Made by a program: the position numbers and the translations under genes
Notes under the pieces: generated by a model
What the model was told of the DNA's origin: nothing
Database searches by the model: none
The model's input: the letters and a program-made list of their open reading frames with translations, nothing else
Assembly: GCA_016794525.1 (NCBI GenBank)
Contig: JAEUJY010000062.1
Span: 1-64,000, forward strand
DNA from: Myxococcales bacterium
GTDB taxonomy: Bacteria > Myxococcota_A > Polyangia > Haliangiales > Haliangiaceae
Direction: 5' to 3'
DNA length: 64,000 bases
Shown here: piece after piece, positions 9,037 to 17,927 of the stretch
Layout of the letters: every line of letters starts with the position of its first letter
Position numbering within the stretch: the first letter of the stretch is position 1

Positions 9037-9052
9037 AGCACCTACCGTGCCG
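9037..9052 (-). promoter_or_regulatory. Sigma-54-type (-24/-12) promoter of the exporter operon
   Basis: Read on the minus strand the site is CGGCACGGTAGGTGCT, which matches 10 of the 12 defined positions of TGGCACG-N4-TTGCW, with GG and GC correctly spaced. The predicted start of transcription is near 9026, immediately before the permease gene. The adjacent regulator is an NtrC-type protein with a GAFTGA motif, which fits. Confidence 0.6.
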
Positions 9053-9103
9053 GGCCCCGGGCCGCGCGATCGCGCGCACTTGGCGCGCCGGCGCCGGCTG
9101 GCG

Positions 9104-9140
9104 GGTAACGATCCGTGGCCGCGGGTAACGAAGCGTTACC
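9104..9140. promoter_or_regulatory. Enhancer-like tandem palindromes GGTAACG-N3-CGTTACC
   Basis: A perfect 17-bp inverted repeat, GGTAACGAAGCGTTACC, occupies 9124-9140. A degenerate copy (GGTAACG-ATC-CGTGGCC) lies at 9104-9120, exactly 20 bp away, i.e. on the same DNA face. The centres are about 106 and 86 bp upstream of the predicted exporter transcription start. The same palindrome is found upstream of the response-regulator gene at 12478-12494, so it is probably the binding site of that regulator. Confidence 0.65.
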
Positions 9141-9143
9141 GTC

Positions 9144-11005
9144 TCAGGCCGCCGGCAACACGACCGAGAACGTCGAGCCTTGCCCCGGCTGCGACCGCAC
9201 GACGATCTCGCCGCCGTGGCCGCGCACGACCTTCTGGCAGATCGCCAGGCCCAGGCCGGTGCCGTCGGGGCGGGTCGTGAAGAACGGCTCGAAGATCCGC
9301 GGCAGGTCGGCGGCGGCGATGCCGGCGCCGTGATCGATCACGTCGATCGCGACGCGATCGCCGTCGCGCCGCGTGTGCAGCGTGATCGTCGCGCCCGCCG
9401 GCGACGCCTTGGCGGCGTTGTCGAGCAGGTTCCACACCACCTGCCGCACCCGCGGCGCGTCGATCGCGATCGCCGGCAGGTCGCCGGCGTGATCGCGGGC
9501 CAGCGTCTGGCCGCGCTCGTCGAGCACCGCCGCCACCGTGCGGGCCGCGTCGTCAGCGATCTCGCGCACGTCGACGGTCTCGCGGCGTAGCTGCAGCGGC
9601 TTGGCGTAGTCGAGCAGCTCGCGGACGTGGGCGTCGAGCCGGCGCAGCTCGGCCAGCGCGATGTCGAAGTACTCCATGTCGTCGGGCGGCAGGTCGACCT
9701 TGCCGCGCAGGATCTGGACGTTCATCTGCACGCTGGTCAGCGGCGTGCGGATGTCGTGGGCGATCGCCGCCGCGAACGCGCCGAGCGCGGCCAGCTGGCG
9801 CGCCTCGTCGAGGCGGGTCCGCAGCCGCTGGTGCTCGCAGGCGTCGGCCAGGCGGTCGGCGAGCTGCCGGGTCGCCTGCAGGCTCTCGCGATCGAGCACG
9901 CCCCCCGTGACCACCAGCGCGCCGTGCAGCTCGGCGCCGGTGCGCACGGCCACCGCCAGCTCGGCCAGCCCGCAGCGGCAGTCGACCGGGCCGGCCAGCG
10001 CGGCGCGCAGCTCGGCGTCGAGCTCGGCCAGCGGCACGAACCGCGCGGCGCCGCCGTCGGTGAGGTCGGTGAGGGCGCGGGTGGCGGCGGCGGCCACCGC
10101 GGCGGGCTCGTGGCTGCCGAGCGCCGGCTCCGCCGCGTCGATCAGATCGCGGCGGCGGGCCCGGCGCGGGTCGACGCCGCGCTCGAGCCGCGGCCGCAGC
10201 CGCTCGGCGCCGACGTAGACCAAGAGCGGCACCGCCGCCGACAGCATCAACAGCGGGCGCTCGATGCGCGGCCAGGTCGCGGCCAGCTTGCCTGCGCCGA
10301 GCACGCCGGCGCCCGTGAGCAACAGGCCGATCATCACGAACGCGCTCTCGAGCAGGAGCTCGCCGACGGCGCTGCGCGCGGTGAACAGGTTGGTGCGCAC
10401 CACCGCCAGGCCGACCAGCAGGAACGAGATCAGCACCACCACCGTCGACTCGACCCACAGGAGCAGCGCCCAGGTGTCGGTCGACAGCTGGCCGTACAGC
10501 GAGTACAGCGCGTTGGCGGTGAGCCAGCGCAGCGCCAGCGCGGCCAGCACCAGCCGCACGCCGGTGCGATCGCCGCTCATCCGCCGCAGGTTGCGCACCT
10601 GCAGCACCATGAACACCACCGACACCGGGATGAAGAACCCGAGGTTGAGCGCCATCGACGCGGTCAGCGTGTGGATCGTGATCATCACCGTCAGCGCGGC
10701 CGCGACCCAGACCATCAGCGGCGCCCGCCACCGCCACGGCATCGGCCGCGCGAACGGGAACGAGTAGGCGAACTCGATCGTCGCCCACGCCAGCAGCGGC
10801 GCCAGCAGCGAGCACGGGATGACCACCTCCGGGTCGAGCAGCGACGCGCCGAACAGCGAGGCGATGCCGCGGAACAGCGCGGTGGCGGCGTCGAGCAGCC
10901 CCAGCGCCGCGAACGCGCGGTTGTCCCACCGCCGCGGGTCGGCGCGCAGGATCAGCAGCGCGAACGCCAGCGCCAGCGCGCCGATCAAGATGTGCAGCGC
11001 CGGCG

Positions 11006-11009
<4 letters not shown>
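9144..11009 (-). CDS. Multi-pass membrane sensor histidine kinase (NtrB/PrsK-like)
   Basis: The 621-residue protein starts with a long run of about eight or nine membrane helices (residues 1-275), then a GAF-like soluble region (about 290-400) and a full kinase core: H-box AIAHDIRTPL (His near 418), N-box WNLLDNAAKA, G1 VIDHGAGIA, F-box FEPFFTT and G2 GTGLGLAI. The layout resembles PrsK-type kinases, which pair with NtrC-class regulators. Its GTG start overlaps the regulator stop (GTGA), so the two are co-translated. It presumably senses an envelope or lipid-soluble signal and phosphorylates the regulator; the signal is unknown. Confidence 0.92.
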
Positions 11010-12385
<1,376 letters not shown>

Positions 12386-12420
12386 GGGCCTCCGGCGCAG
12401 AGCATTTCGACGCGAAGCAA

Positions 12421-12436
12421 TACAAGCCGCGTGCCG
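12421..12436 (-). promoter_or_regulatory. Probable sigma-54-type promoter of the regulator/kinase operon
   Basis: Minus-strand CGGCACGCGGCTTGTA matches 10 of 12 defined positions of the -24/-12 consensus; the one important deviation is T for C in the -12 GC. The first seven bases are identical to the exporter promoter at 9052. The predicted start is near 12410, giving a 25-nt leader with a GGAGG site. Confidence 0.5.
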
Positions 12437-12477
12437 ACGCCCAAGCGGGCGAGATCCGGTGCGCGCGTGGCGCTGAT

Positions 12478-12494
12478 TGTAACGGAACGTTACC
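12478..12494. promoter_or_regulatory. Enhancer-like palindrome TGTAACG-GAA-CGTTACC
   Basis: A 17-bp inverted repeat with the same arms and the same 3-bp spacer length as the site at 9124-9140. It lies between the ATP-grasp gene end (12504) and the regulator start (12385), centred about 76 bp upstream of the predicted regulator transcription start. It is likely an autoregulatory binding site of the NtrC-type protein. Confidence 0.6.
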
Positions 12495-12503
12495 GGGCGC
12501 GCG

Positions 12504-13388
12504 CTACCGCGCCAGCAGCCACGCCGCCATCGCCGCCGTCAGCTCGCCCCCGCACGCCTGATCGAAGCGCGCGAACATCGGCCCGGTGTTGAGCTCGAGG
12601 AACACCAGCGCCCCGTCGGCGCGGCTCTTGAGATCGGCGGCGGCGAACTCGAGGCCGAGCTGGTGGGCCAGCGCGCGCACCTGCGCCGCGATCGGCGCCG
12701 GGCCGGCGCCCAGGTAGACCACCTCGACGTCGGGCGACGCCCGGTAGTCGAGCTCGGCCGAGCGCACCTCGAACGCCAGCGTGCGGTCGCCGACGACGAA
12801 CACCCGCACCTCGGGCGCGACCAGCCGCTCCTGGACGATCGCCGGCGCCGCCAGCACCGGCGCGTCGCCGGCCGCGGCCAGCGCGGCGTCGAGCCGCTGG
12901 GTCAGCTCGCCGCCGGCGACCGGCTTGGCGATGCCGCGGGTCGGATCGTCGCCGACCGCCGCCCGCGCGGTGGCGGCGTGGTTGGTCACGACCGTGCGCG
13001 GGATGGCCAGGCCGAGCGCGCGCGCCAGCACCAGCGTGTGCGGCTTGTTGTTCGCCGTCGCGGCGCGGTTGAAGCAGCGCACCGCGGGGTGCGCGAGCAG
13101 CCAGCCGTGGAGCGCGGTCGACCACGCCAGCGCGCGTTGCGCCGGCGCCGGCCGCGGATCGGCCAGCTGGGTGAACACGTCGTGGCGCAGGAACGCGGCC
13201 CGCGGCGCGACCGCGATCCCGTCGACGAGCAGCCGATCGTCGGCGAGGTCCCAGGCCACGCTCGGCCGCGTGGTCGCGCCGACCAGCAGCGGGCGCACCG
13301 GCGCGCCGGCCGCCGCGAGCGCGGCGAGCAACGCGTGGACGTTGGGATCGCGATCGCCGCCGATCACCAGCACCGCGTCGGGCGACAC
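12504..13388 (-). CDS. Graspetide ATP-grasp ligase (PsnB/MvdD type)
   Basis: The 294-residue protein has an N-terminal pre-ATP-grasp domain and a C-terminal ATP-grasp fold. Family marks are the NRAATANNKPHTLVLARALG helix followed by GLAIPRTVVTN, the IVQERLVAPEVRVFVVG segment, the LDYR motif, and the metal-binding FLELNTGPMF near the C terminus. These match ribosomal-peptide macrocyclases such as MvdC/MvdD and PsnB, which join Thr/Ser hydroxyls to Glu/Asp side chains of a precursor using ATP. Its GTG start shares one base with the precursor stop codon (TAGTG), so the two genes are translationally coupled. Residues contacting ATP appear intact. Confidence 0.9.
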   Translation of the reverse strand: MSPDAVLVIGGDRDPNVHALLAALAAAGAPVRPLLVGATTRPSVAWDLADDRLLVDGIAVAPRAAFLRHDVFTQLADPRPAPAQRALAWSTALHGWLLAHPAVRCFNRAATANNKPHTLVLARALGLAIPRTVVTNHAATARAAVGDDPTRGIAKPVAGGELTQRLDAALAAAGDAPVLAAPAIVQERLVAPEVRVFVVGDRTLAFEVRSAELDYRASPDVEVVYLGAGPAPIAAQVRALAHQLGLEFAAADLKSRADGALVFLELNTGPMFARFDQACGGELTAAMAAWLLAR

Positions 13389-14308
13389 TAGTACGCGCCG
13401 AACGGGCCGCCGCCGCCGCGCCCGCCGCCCCAGCCGCCGCGGGTGCGGATCCACCACGCCGGGCCGTACCAGCCGGGATCCTCGGCGCCGCCCATCGTCA
13501 CCATGCCGCCGCCCTCCTCGCCGGTGGCCATCGTCGTCGGGTCGCCGCCCTCCTCGCCGGTGGCCATCGTCGTCGGGTCCTCGGGCGCCATGCGGCCGCC
13601 GCCGCCACCGCCGCCGCCGCCCCACCGCGGGTCCTCCTCGCCGACCGCGAGCGTCGTCATCGGCGCGCCCTCCTCACCGACCGCGAGCGTCGTCGGCCGC
13701 GCGTCCTCCTCGCCGACCGCGAGCGTCGTCGGCCGCGCGTCCTCCTCGCCGATCGCCAGCGTGGTCATCGGCGGGCCTTCTTCGCCGAGGGCGAACGTGG
13801 TCATCGGCGGGCCTTCCTCGCCGACCGCGAGCGTCGTCGCCGTCGGGCCCTCCTCGCCGACCGCCAGCGTGGTCACGTCGGGCACGCGGCGGAACGTGAT
13901 CAGCCCGCCGGCGTTCTTCACGCGCACGACGTGGTGCGGGTAGCCGGGCGCGGTCAGCGCGTCGGGCGGCGTCGCCGGGCCGCTCGGGCCGCGCTCGACG
14001 TAGCTCACCTGGGTCTGCACGCCGACGAAGCCGCCGGTGATCTGGACGACCTCGACGATCTCGACCTCGTACGCGGGCGTGGGCCGGCTGCCCAGCGCGA
14101 CCGCGATCACCTTCTCGCGCTCGAAGCGCGGCTTGCTCGCCGCGAGCTGCGCCTGATCCTTGGCGTCGGTGCAGTCCTCGGCGTACTCGGCGAGCTCCTC
14201 GGCGTCGTCGATGACGTCGTTGACCGCCGCCCTGGGACCGCCGTGGCTGCGCACGACGGTGCGGAACTTCAGCGGGTGTGCCTGCGGCACGTTCGGATGC
14301 TGGTGCAC
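13388..14308 (-). CDS. Graspetide precursor with nine TTxxxGEE core repeats fused to a folded N-terminal domain
   Basis: The 306-residue product has three parts. Residues about 11-140 form a folded domain whose VIAVALGSRPTPAYEVEIVEV and YPHHVVRV segments resemble the PrcB C-terminal domain. Residues 146-265 carry nine copies of TT-x3-GEE, starting at 146, 158, 170, 182, 194, 206, 218, 246 and 258; the first seven are exactly 12 residues apart, and a degenerate tenth (VTMGGAED) lies at 270. Residues 229-238 are a polyglycine linker and 278-306 a Trp/Tyr/Gly-rich tail. TTxxxxEE is the core motif of plesiocin-type (group 2) graspetides, in which each Thr pair is esterified to the Glu pair. The GTG start follows GAGGAGG. 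The adjacent ATP-grasp gene makes the assignment strong. Known precursors are much shorter, and products of this class are typically protease inhibitors. Confidence 0.88.
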   Translation of the reverse strand: MHQHPNVPQAHPLKFRTVVRSHGGPRAAVNDVIDDAEELAEYAEDCTDAKDQAQLAASKPRFEREKVIAVALGSRPTPAYEVEIVEVVQITGGFVGVQTQVSYVERGPSGPATPPDALTAPGYPHHVVRVKNAGGLITFRRVPDVTTLAVGEEGPTATTLAVGEEGPPMTTFALGEEGPPMTTLAIGEEDARPTTLAVGEEDARPTTLAVGEEGAPMTTLAVGEEDPRWGGGGGGGGGRMAPEDPTTMATGEEGGDPTTMATGEEGGGMVTMGGAEDPGWYGPAWWIRTRGGWGGGRGGGGPFGAY

Positions 14309-14335
14309 GTGACCTCCTCGGCCCCGATGTTGGCC

Positions 14336-14348
14336 GCCGCCGATGCTA
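14336..14348 (-). promoter_or_regulatory. Probable -10 element of the graspetide operon
   Basis: Minus-strand TAGCAT (14348-14343) has the TAnnnT form found before many genes in this window. Transcription from about 14336 would give a 28-nt leader containing GAGGAGG before the GTG at 14308. No -35 or palindromic operator is evident between 14309 and 14404. Confidence 0.35.
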
Positions 14349-14404
14349 CCGCGGCGGCGCCGACGCCACCCGCGCGCGACCTCACCGCCGTGGGGTGATC
14401 GCGG

Positions 14405-15565
14405 TCACCGCGCCGCGCACGCGGCGACCTCGGCCTGGCAGGCGGCCTGCGGGTCGGCGTGGTTGGCGAAGCAGTTGAAGAGCGCCGAGGTCTCGCGCGA
14501 CACCGTCGGCGACGCGGCGTCCATGCAGTCGGTGATCGCCGCGAAGTCGCCGGCGCCCTGCAGGCAGGTCAGCGTCTGCGCGCAGGTCGCGGCGCCGTTG
14601 CCGATCAGCTCGCCGCCGAGGCCGCCGGCCGCGTCGAGGCAGTTGGCGGTGCGCGGATCGGCCGGGTAGTACGAGCCGATCAGCATGCACATCTCGTCGG
14701 TCGAGCGCGCGCCCTGGTAGACGTCGCGGGCCTCGTCGTTGTGGTAGTCGCAGTGGTAGTCGAGCGTGGCGCCGGCGGCGACCTGGAGGCCGGGGGTGAA
14801 CGTCGTGACCGGCACGTCCTGCCAGCGATCGGTGGCGTAGACCGGCGCGCCGCCGCTGATCGACGCCTCGTAGGCGACGCCGCGGCGGTGCATGTGCGAC
14901 TGCAGGTTGGCGATCGTGATGTCGGCGTGGACCGGGCACTTCCAGCGCGCGCGGCCGTCGCCGCGGGCCGGCACCTTGATGATCGGGTTGTACAGGAACA
15001 GCACGTCGCCCTCGGTCGTGACCTCGGCCGCCGGCCGCGTCCACAGGTTCACGCGGACCTCGGGATCGAGCGGCGCGTCCGACGCGTTCAGGTAGTGCGC
15101 GTTCATCAGGAGCACCGCGTGGGCGCGCACCGGCATCGCGACGCCGTCGGGGAACGCCAGGATCGACGGCCCGCTGCCGTTCTGCGAGCCGCCAATCAGC
15201 CGGGTGATCGACCAGCCTATCGTCGCGCCGGCGCTGCAGTCGAACACGCCCGAGGTGTCGATCGGCGTGCCGTCGTCGGTCGCGGTCGGGATCGCGTCGT
15301 ACGCGGTCTCGTACAGGAGGAAGTGGTGGCTGCCGGCGGTGAAGCGCACCTCGTCGCGCGCGACCCACATCGGCGCGGCGGGCGCCTGCACGAACTGGCA
15401 CCACTCGCCCTCGACGCCGGGCGCGATGTGGTGGGTCATCGTGAACTGCACGCCCTGGCCAGGCGGCGGCGGTTGCAGGCCGTCGTCGTCGGCCGGGTCG
15501 GGATCGGTGGCGCAGGCGGCGCCGGCGGCGAGGAGGAGGGCGAGCGGGAGCGTCAGGCGGGGCAT
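14405..15565 (-). CDS. Copper type II ascorbate-dependent monooxygenase-like lipoprotein
   Basis: The 386-residue protein has a lipoprotein-type signal (Cys near 19) and the histidine pattern of the PHM/DBH copper domains: GSHHFLLYE in the first half, then NAHYLN, QSHMHRRG and DYHCDYHN in the second, followed by a methionine-containing EMCMLIGSYYP that supplies the CuM ligand region. Such enzymes hydroxylate at two uncoupled copper sites. Several extra Cys residues fill the C-terminal 70 residues. It lies 96 bp upstream of the graspetide precursor on the same strand; a role in modifying that peptide is possible but purely positional, and similar lipoproteins occur alone in myxobacteria. Confidence 0.75.
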   Translation of the reverse strand: MPRLTLPLALLLAAGAACATDPDPADDDGLQPPPPGQGVQFTMTHHIAPGVEGEWCQFVQAPAAPMWVARDEVRFTAGSHHFLLYETAYDAIPTATDDGTPIDTSGVFDCSAGATIGWSITRLIGGSQNGSGPSILAFPDGVAMPVRAHAVLLMNAHYLNASDAPLDPEVRVNLWTRPAAEVTTEGDVLFLYNPIIKVPARGDGRARWKCPVHADITIANLQSHMHRRGVAYEASISGGAPVYATDRWQDVPVTTFTPGLQVAAGATLDYHCDYHNDEARDVYQGARSTDEMCMLIGSYYPADPRTANCLDAAGGLGGELIGNGAATCAQTLTCLQGAGDFAAITDCMDAASPTVSRETSALFNCFANHADPQAACQAEVAACAAR

Positions 15566-15602
15566 GTCGCGCAGTGCCCGCAGCGCGGCGGAACGTTGAG
15601 CG

Positions 15603-16076
15603 CGATCGCGGGGCGCAGATCACGGCGCGCAGATCGGGGACGTCTGCGGGGATCTCCATGCTTCGCAGCACCTCGGCCAGGCGCTGATTGATCTGCGCGA
15701 TCCGGGTCAGCGCGACCACACGATCGACCGGCCGGGTGGCGCTGGCCGCCGCGGCCTGCTCGGCGGCGATCGCGGCCTGCACCGTGGCGAGGCTGCGCTC
15801 GAGCCAGGTCTCGGCGCGTCGGATCGAGGCGGCGGTGAGGCTGGGGTCAAAGTTCAGTCCGCGGAGCGGCTGGAGCATCAGGGCCGCCACCAGCGTGGGC
15901 CGATCGCCGGGCGCCGCCCGGGTGATGACGGTGGTCGAGGTGGCGCACGCGTTGCGCAGCGGGACCGTGCGCTGGCGGAGGCCGCGCGTGCCCGGGACCG
16001 GGGTGGTCCGGGGCTCTGCGTGGACGATCCCGGCGAGCATCCCGATGATCAGCAGCGTTGTGAGGGGGGTGCCCAA
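15603..16076 (-). CDS. Probable secreted protein with unresolved 3' end
   Basis: A minus-strand frame starting at TTG 16076 behind GGAGGAG gives a signal peptide (LLIIGMLAGIVHA) and about 150 residues of soluble, helix-rich sequence with high third-position GC, i.e. it looks coding. The frame meets no stop and runs on into the out-of-frame copper monooxygenase gene; coding quality fades after about 15620, where CGA and TCA codons appear. A +1 shift there would reach a TGA quickly. Either the gene has a frameshift (real or from assembly) or the call is wrong. No family is recognised. The interval given ends where coding character is lost. Confidence 0.4.
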
Positions 16077-16110
16077 GGCGCACGCTCCTCCGACAACGGG
16101 CGGCTCGAGG

Positions 16111-16172
16111 CGGTTCACAGGTGTCCGCGCCGTCGTCGCAAGCTGGCAACATCGTTGCGGTTCACATCTGTC
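16111..16172. promoter_or_regulatory. Direct repeats and possible -24/-12 promoter ahead of the ApbE operon
   Basis: CGGTTCACAGGTGTC (16111-16125) and CGGTTCACATCTGTC (16158-16172) agree at 13 of 15 positions. Between them TGGCAACATCGTTGCG (16144-16159) matches 9 of 12 defined positions of the sigma-54 consensus and also contains the inverted repeat GCAAC-ATC-GTTGC (16146-16158). The predicted start is near 16170, 60 nt before the ATG at 16230. Confidence 0.4.
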
Positions 16173-16229
16173 TGATAGTCCGCGCGGCCGGGAGATGCAT
16201 CCATGCGGGGACACCCCGGAGGAATCGCG

Positions 16230-16655
16230 ATGGCCCCCAAGGAAACGCCCCCCGCTCCCGGCCGCACCGCGCAGATCGTCGCGGTCGCCAGCCTCACCCT
16301 GGCGATCGCCGTGACGGTCGCCGCCCTGACCGGACGCATCGGCCGAAAGGCCGAACCAGCAGCCGACCCCGCGCCGGCCGAGGCGCCCGCGCTGGTGCCG
16401 ACGCCGATGGCGGCGCAGCCCCCGGCCGAGGCGGTGTCGACCCCGGGATCGCCGGCCGGGCCGCTGCCCGCGCCGCAGCCGGTCCTGCTGGTGCCGGTGC
16501 AGCCGGCGGCCGACCAGGTGGTCGAGCCGGCGCTGCCGCCGTCGCCCGACGATCAGGTCGCGCGCTGGCGCGGCGAAGACGACGACGACGATGACGAGGA
16601 GCGCGAGCACCACGGCCGCCGCCACCACGAGGACGACGACGATGACGACGACTGA
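16230..16655 (+). CDS. Small membrane protein with Asp/His-rich tail
   Basis: The 141-residue protein has one membrane helix near the N terminus (about 11-32), a long Pro/Ala linker and a C-terminal tail alternating acidic runs with HH and RRHH pairs, ending in seven Asp. Such tails usually bind divalent metal. The ATG at 16230 follows GGAGGAA at a good distance; an upstream ATG at 16203 has none. It is the first gene of the ApbE/ferric-reductase-like operon and overlaps the next gene by 14 bp. No family is recognised; a role in metal supply or electron transfer is only suggested by its neighbours. Confidence 0.7.
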   Translation: MAPKETPPAPGRTAQIVAVASLTLAIAVTVAALTGRIGRKAEPAADPAPAEAPALVPTPMAAQPPAEAVSTPGSPAGPLPAPQPVLLVPVQPAADQVVEPALPPSPDDQVARWRGEDDDDDDEEREHHGRRHHEDDDDDDD

Positions 16656-17025
16656 CGAGCGGCCGGCGCGGCGCGGCCCGCGGTGGAACGTCGATGGCCG
16701 CGCGCTGCGGCTGTGGACGATCAGCGGGCTCGCGACCACCTACCTGGTGGCGTGGTGGTGCTTCGCGCCGGCGCCGACCACCGCGCCCGCGGCCGACGAG
16801 CCGCTGCCCGCGGCGGCGCCGACCGCGCAGGTTGCGCCGAGCGGCCCGATCCCGCCCGCGGTGTGGTGGCACGATCTGCCGCCGTCGGAGCGGCCGGCGA
16901 TCGCGCTGCCGTCGGGCTGGGTCGTCACCGCGACCAAGCCCGGCGATGGTCCGACGCTGGCGCCGGCGCCGATCGCGCGGCGTCCGCCCGCGCGGCGCGT
17001 GCGGGTGCGCACCCGGAGCTCGTGA
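16642..17025 (+). CDS. Small single-pass membrane protein of the ApbE operon
   Basis: The 127-residue protein has an N-terminal basic segment, one membrane helix (about 25-42, LWTISGLATTYLVAWWCFA) and a proline-rich periplasmic part containing WWHDLPPSERPAIALPSGWVVT. It is not a known family. It overlaps the preceding gene by 14 bp, and the following apbE-like gene begins at its stop codon, so the four genes are translated as a unit. It may be an assembly partner of the membrane reductase. Confidence 0.65.
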   Translation: MTTTDERPARRGPRWNVDGRALRLWTISGLATTYLVAWWCFAPAPTTAPAADEPLPAAAPTAQVAPSGPIPPAVWWHDLPPSERPAIALPSGWVVTATKPGDGPTLAPAPIARRPPARRVRVRTRSS

Positions 17026-17927
17026 TGGTCGAGCTGCGCGCCATGGGCACGACGGTCACCGTCCACGCGCCGACGCTGTCGGTCGAGGGCGAGGCCGCCG
17101 CCGCGGCCGAGGTGGGCGCGCTGTTCGCCACCGCCGAGGCGCGCTTCAGCCGGTTCCGACCCGACAGCGAGCTGGCGCAGCTCAACTGCGCCACCGGGCC
17201 GTTCGCCGCGTCGCCGGCGATGATGGCGGCGCTGGCCCGCGCCCGCGCGTACGTCGAGCTGACCGGTGGCCGCTTCGATCCCGCGGTGGGCGGGGCGATG
17301 ATCGCCGCCGGCTACGACCGCGGGTTCGCGCCGGGCGCGCTCGATCGCGCCACGGCCGCGGCGGCAGCGCCGCCGGCGCGGTTCGCCGACGTCACGCTCG
17401 ATCTGGAGCGCGGCCTGGTGGTGCGACCGCCGCACGTGCAGCTCGACCTCGGCGGCATGATCAAGGGCGCCACCGTCGATCTCGCCGCGCGCCACCTGCC
17501 GGAGATCGCCGCGCTCGACGCGGGCGGCGACGCGGCGCTGCGCGGCGCCGGCCCCGAGGGCGACGGCTGGTACGTCGACGTCGAGGATCCCGCCGATCCG
17601 AGCCGCGTGGTGGTCACGCTGGTGGTGCGCGATCGCGCGGTCGCGACCAGCGCCGCCAACCGCCGGCGCTGGCGGCGTGGCGACGCCTGGGCCCATCACC
17701 TGATCGATCCCGCGACCGGCGCGCCGGCCGCGACCGATCTGGCGCAGGTGACGATCGTCGCGCACCGCGCCGAGCGCGCCGAGATCCTCGCCAAGGCGGT
17801 GTTCATCGCCGGCGCGCGCGCCGGCCGCGCGCTGCTCGCCAACTTGCCCACGATCGGGGCCGTGCTCGTCGACCATCGCGGCGACGTCGAGCTGATCGGC
17901 CCCCTGGAGGTCGCACCCGATGCGTAA
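17025..17927 (+). CDS. apbE: ApbE-family FAD:protein FMN transferase
   Basis: The 300-residue product carries the ApbE marks in order: MGTTV at the N terminus, FDPAVGG, LDLGGMIKGATVD, the ALDAGGDAALRG flavin-binding loop, and HLIDPATGAPA. These proteins split FAD and attach FMN through a phosphoester to Thr/Ser of a target protein outside the cytoplasm. There is no clear signal peptide, so export or membrane association is uncertain. The ATG at 17025 follows GGAG by 6 nt and overlaps the previous TGA. No flavinylation target domain (FMN_bind) is seen in the window, so the acceptor is unknown. Confidence 0.88.
   Translation: MVELRAMGTTVTVHAPTLSVEGEAAAAAEVGALFATAEARFSRFRPDSELAQLNCATGPFAASPAMMAALARARAYVELTGGRFDPAVGGAMIAAGYDRGFAPGALDRATAAAAAPPARFADVTLDLERGLVVRPPHVQLDLGGMIKGATVDLAARHLPEIAALDAGGDAALRGAGPEGDGWYVDVEDPADPSRVVVTLVVRDRAVATSAANRRRWRRGDAWAHHLIDPATGAPAATDLAQVTIVAHRAERAEILAKAVFIAGARAGRALLANLPTIGAVLVDHRGDVELIGPLEVAPDA

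Noticed and set aside
14309-14404. A GTAACG-type enhancer for the graspetide operon
   Set aside because: I looked for the palindrome and for a -24/-12 site in the 96 bp upstream of the precursor and found neither; regulation by the NtrC-type protein is therefore not claimed.
15688-16314. Plus-strand frame of 208 residues
   Set aside because: It is opposite the better-supported minus-strand frame beginning with a signal peptide at 16076, and it runs across the probable promoter of the 16230 gene.
16614-16655. Asp-run codons as a low-complexity assembly artefact
   Set aside because: The run is in frame, is interrupted by His/Arg codons and the frame ends at a normal TGA overlapping the next gene, so it is kept as part of the protein.
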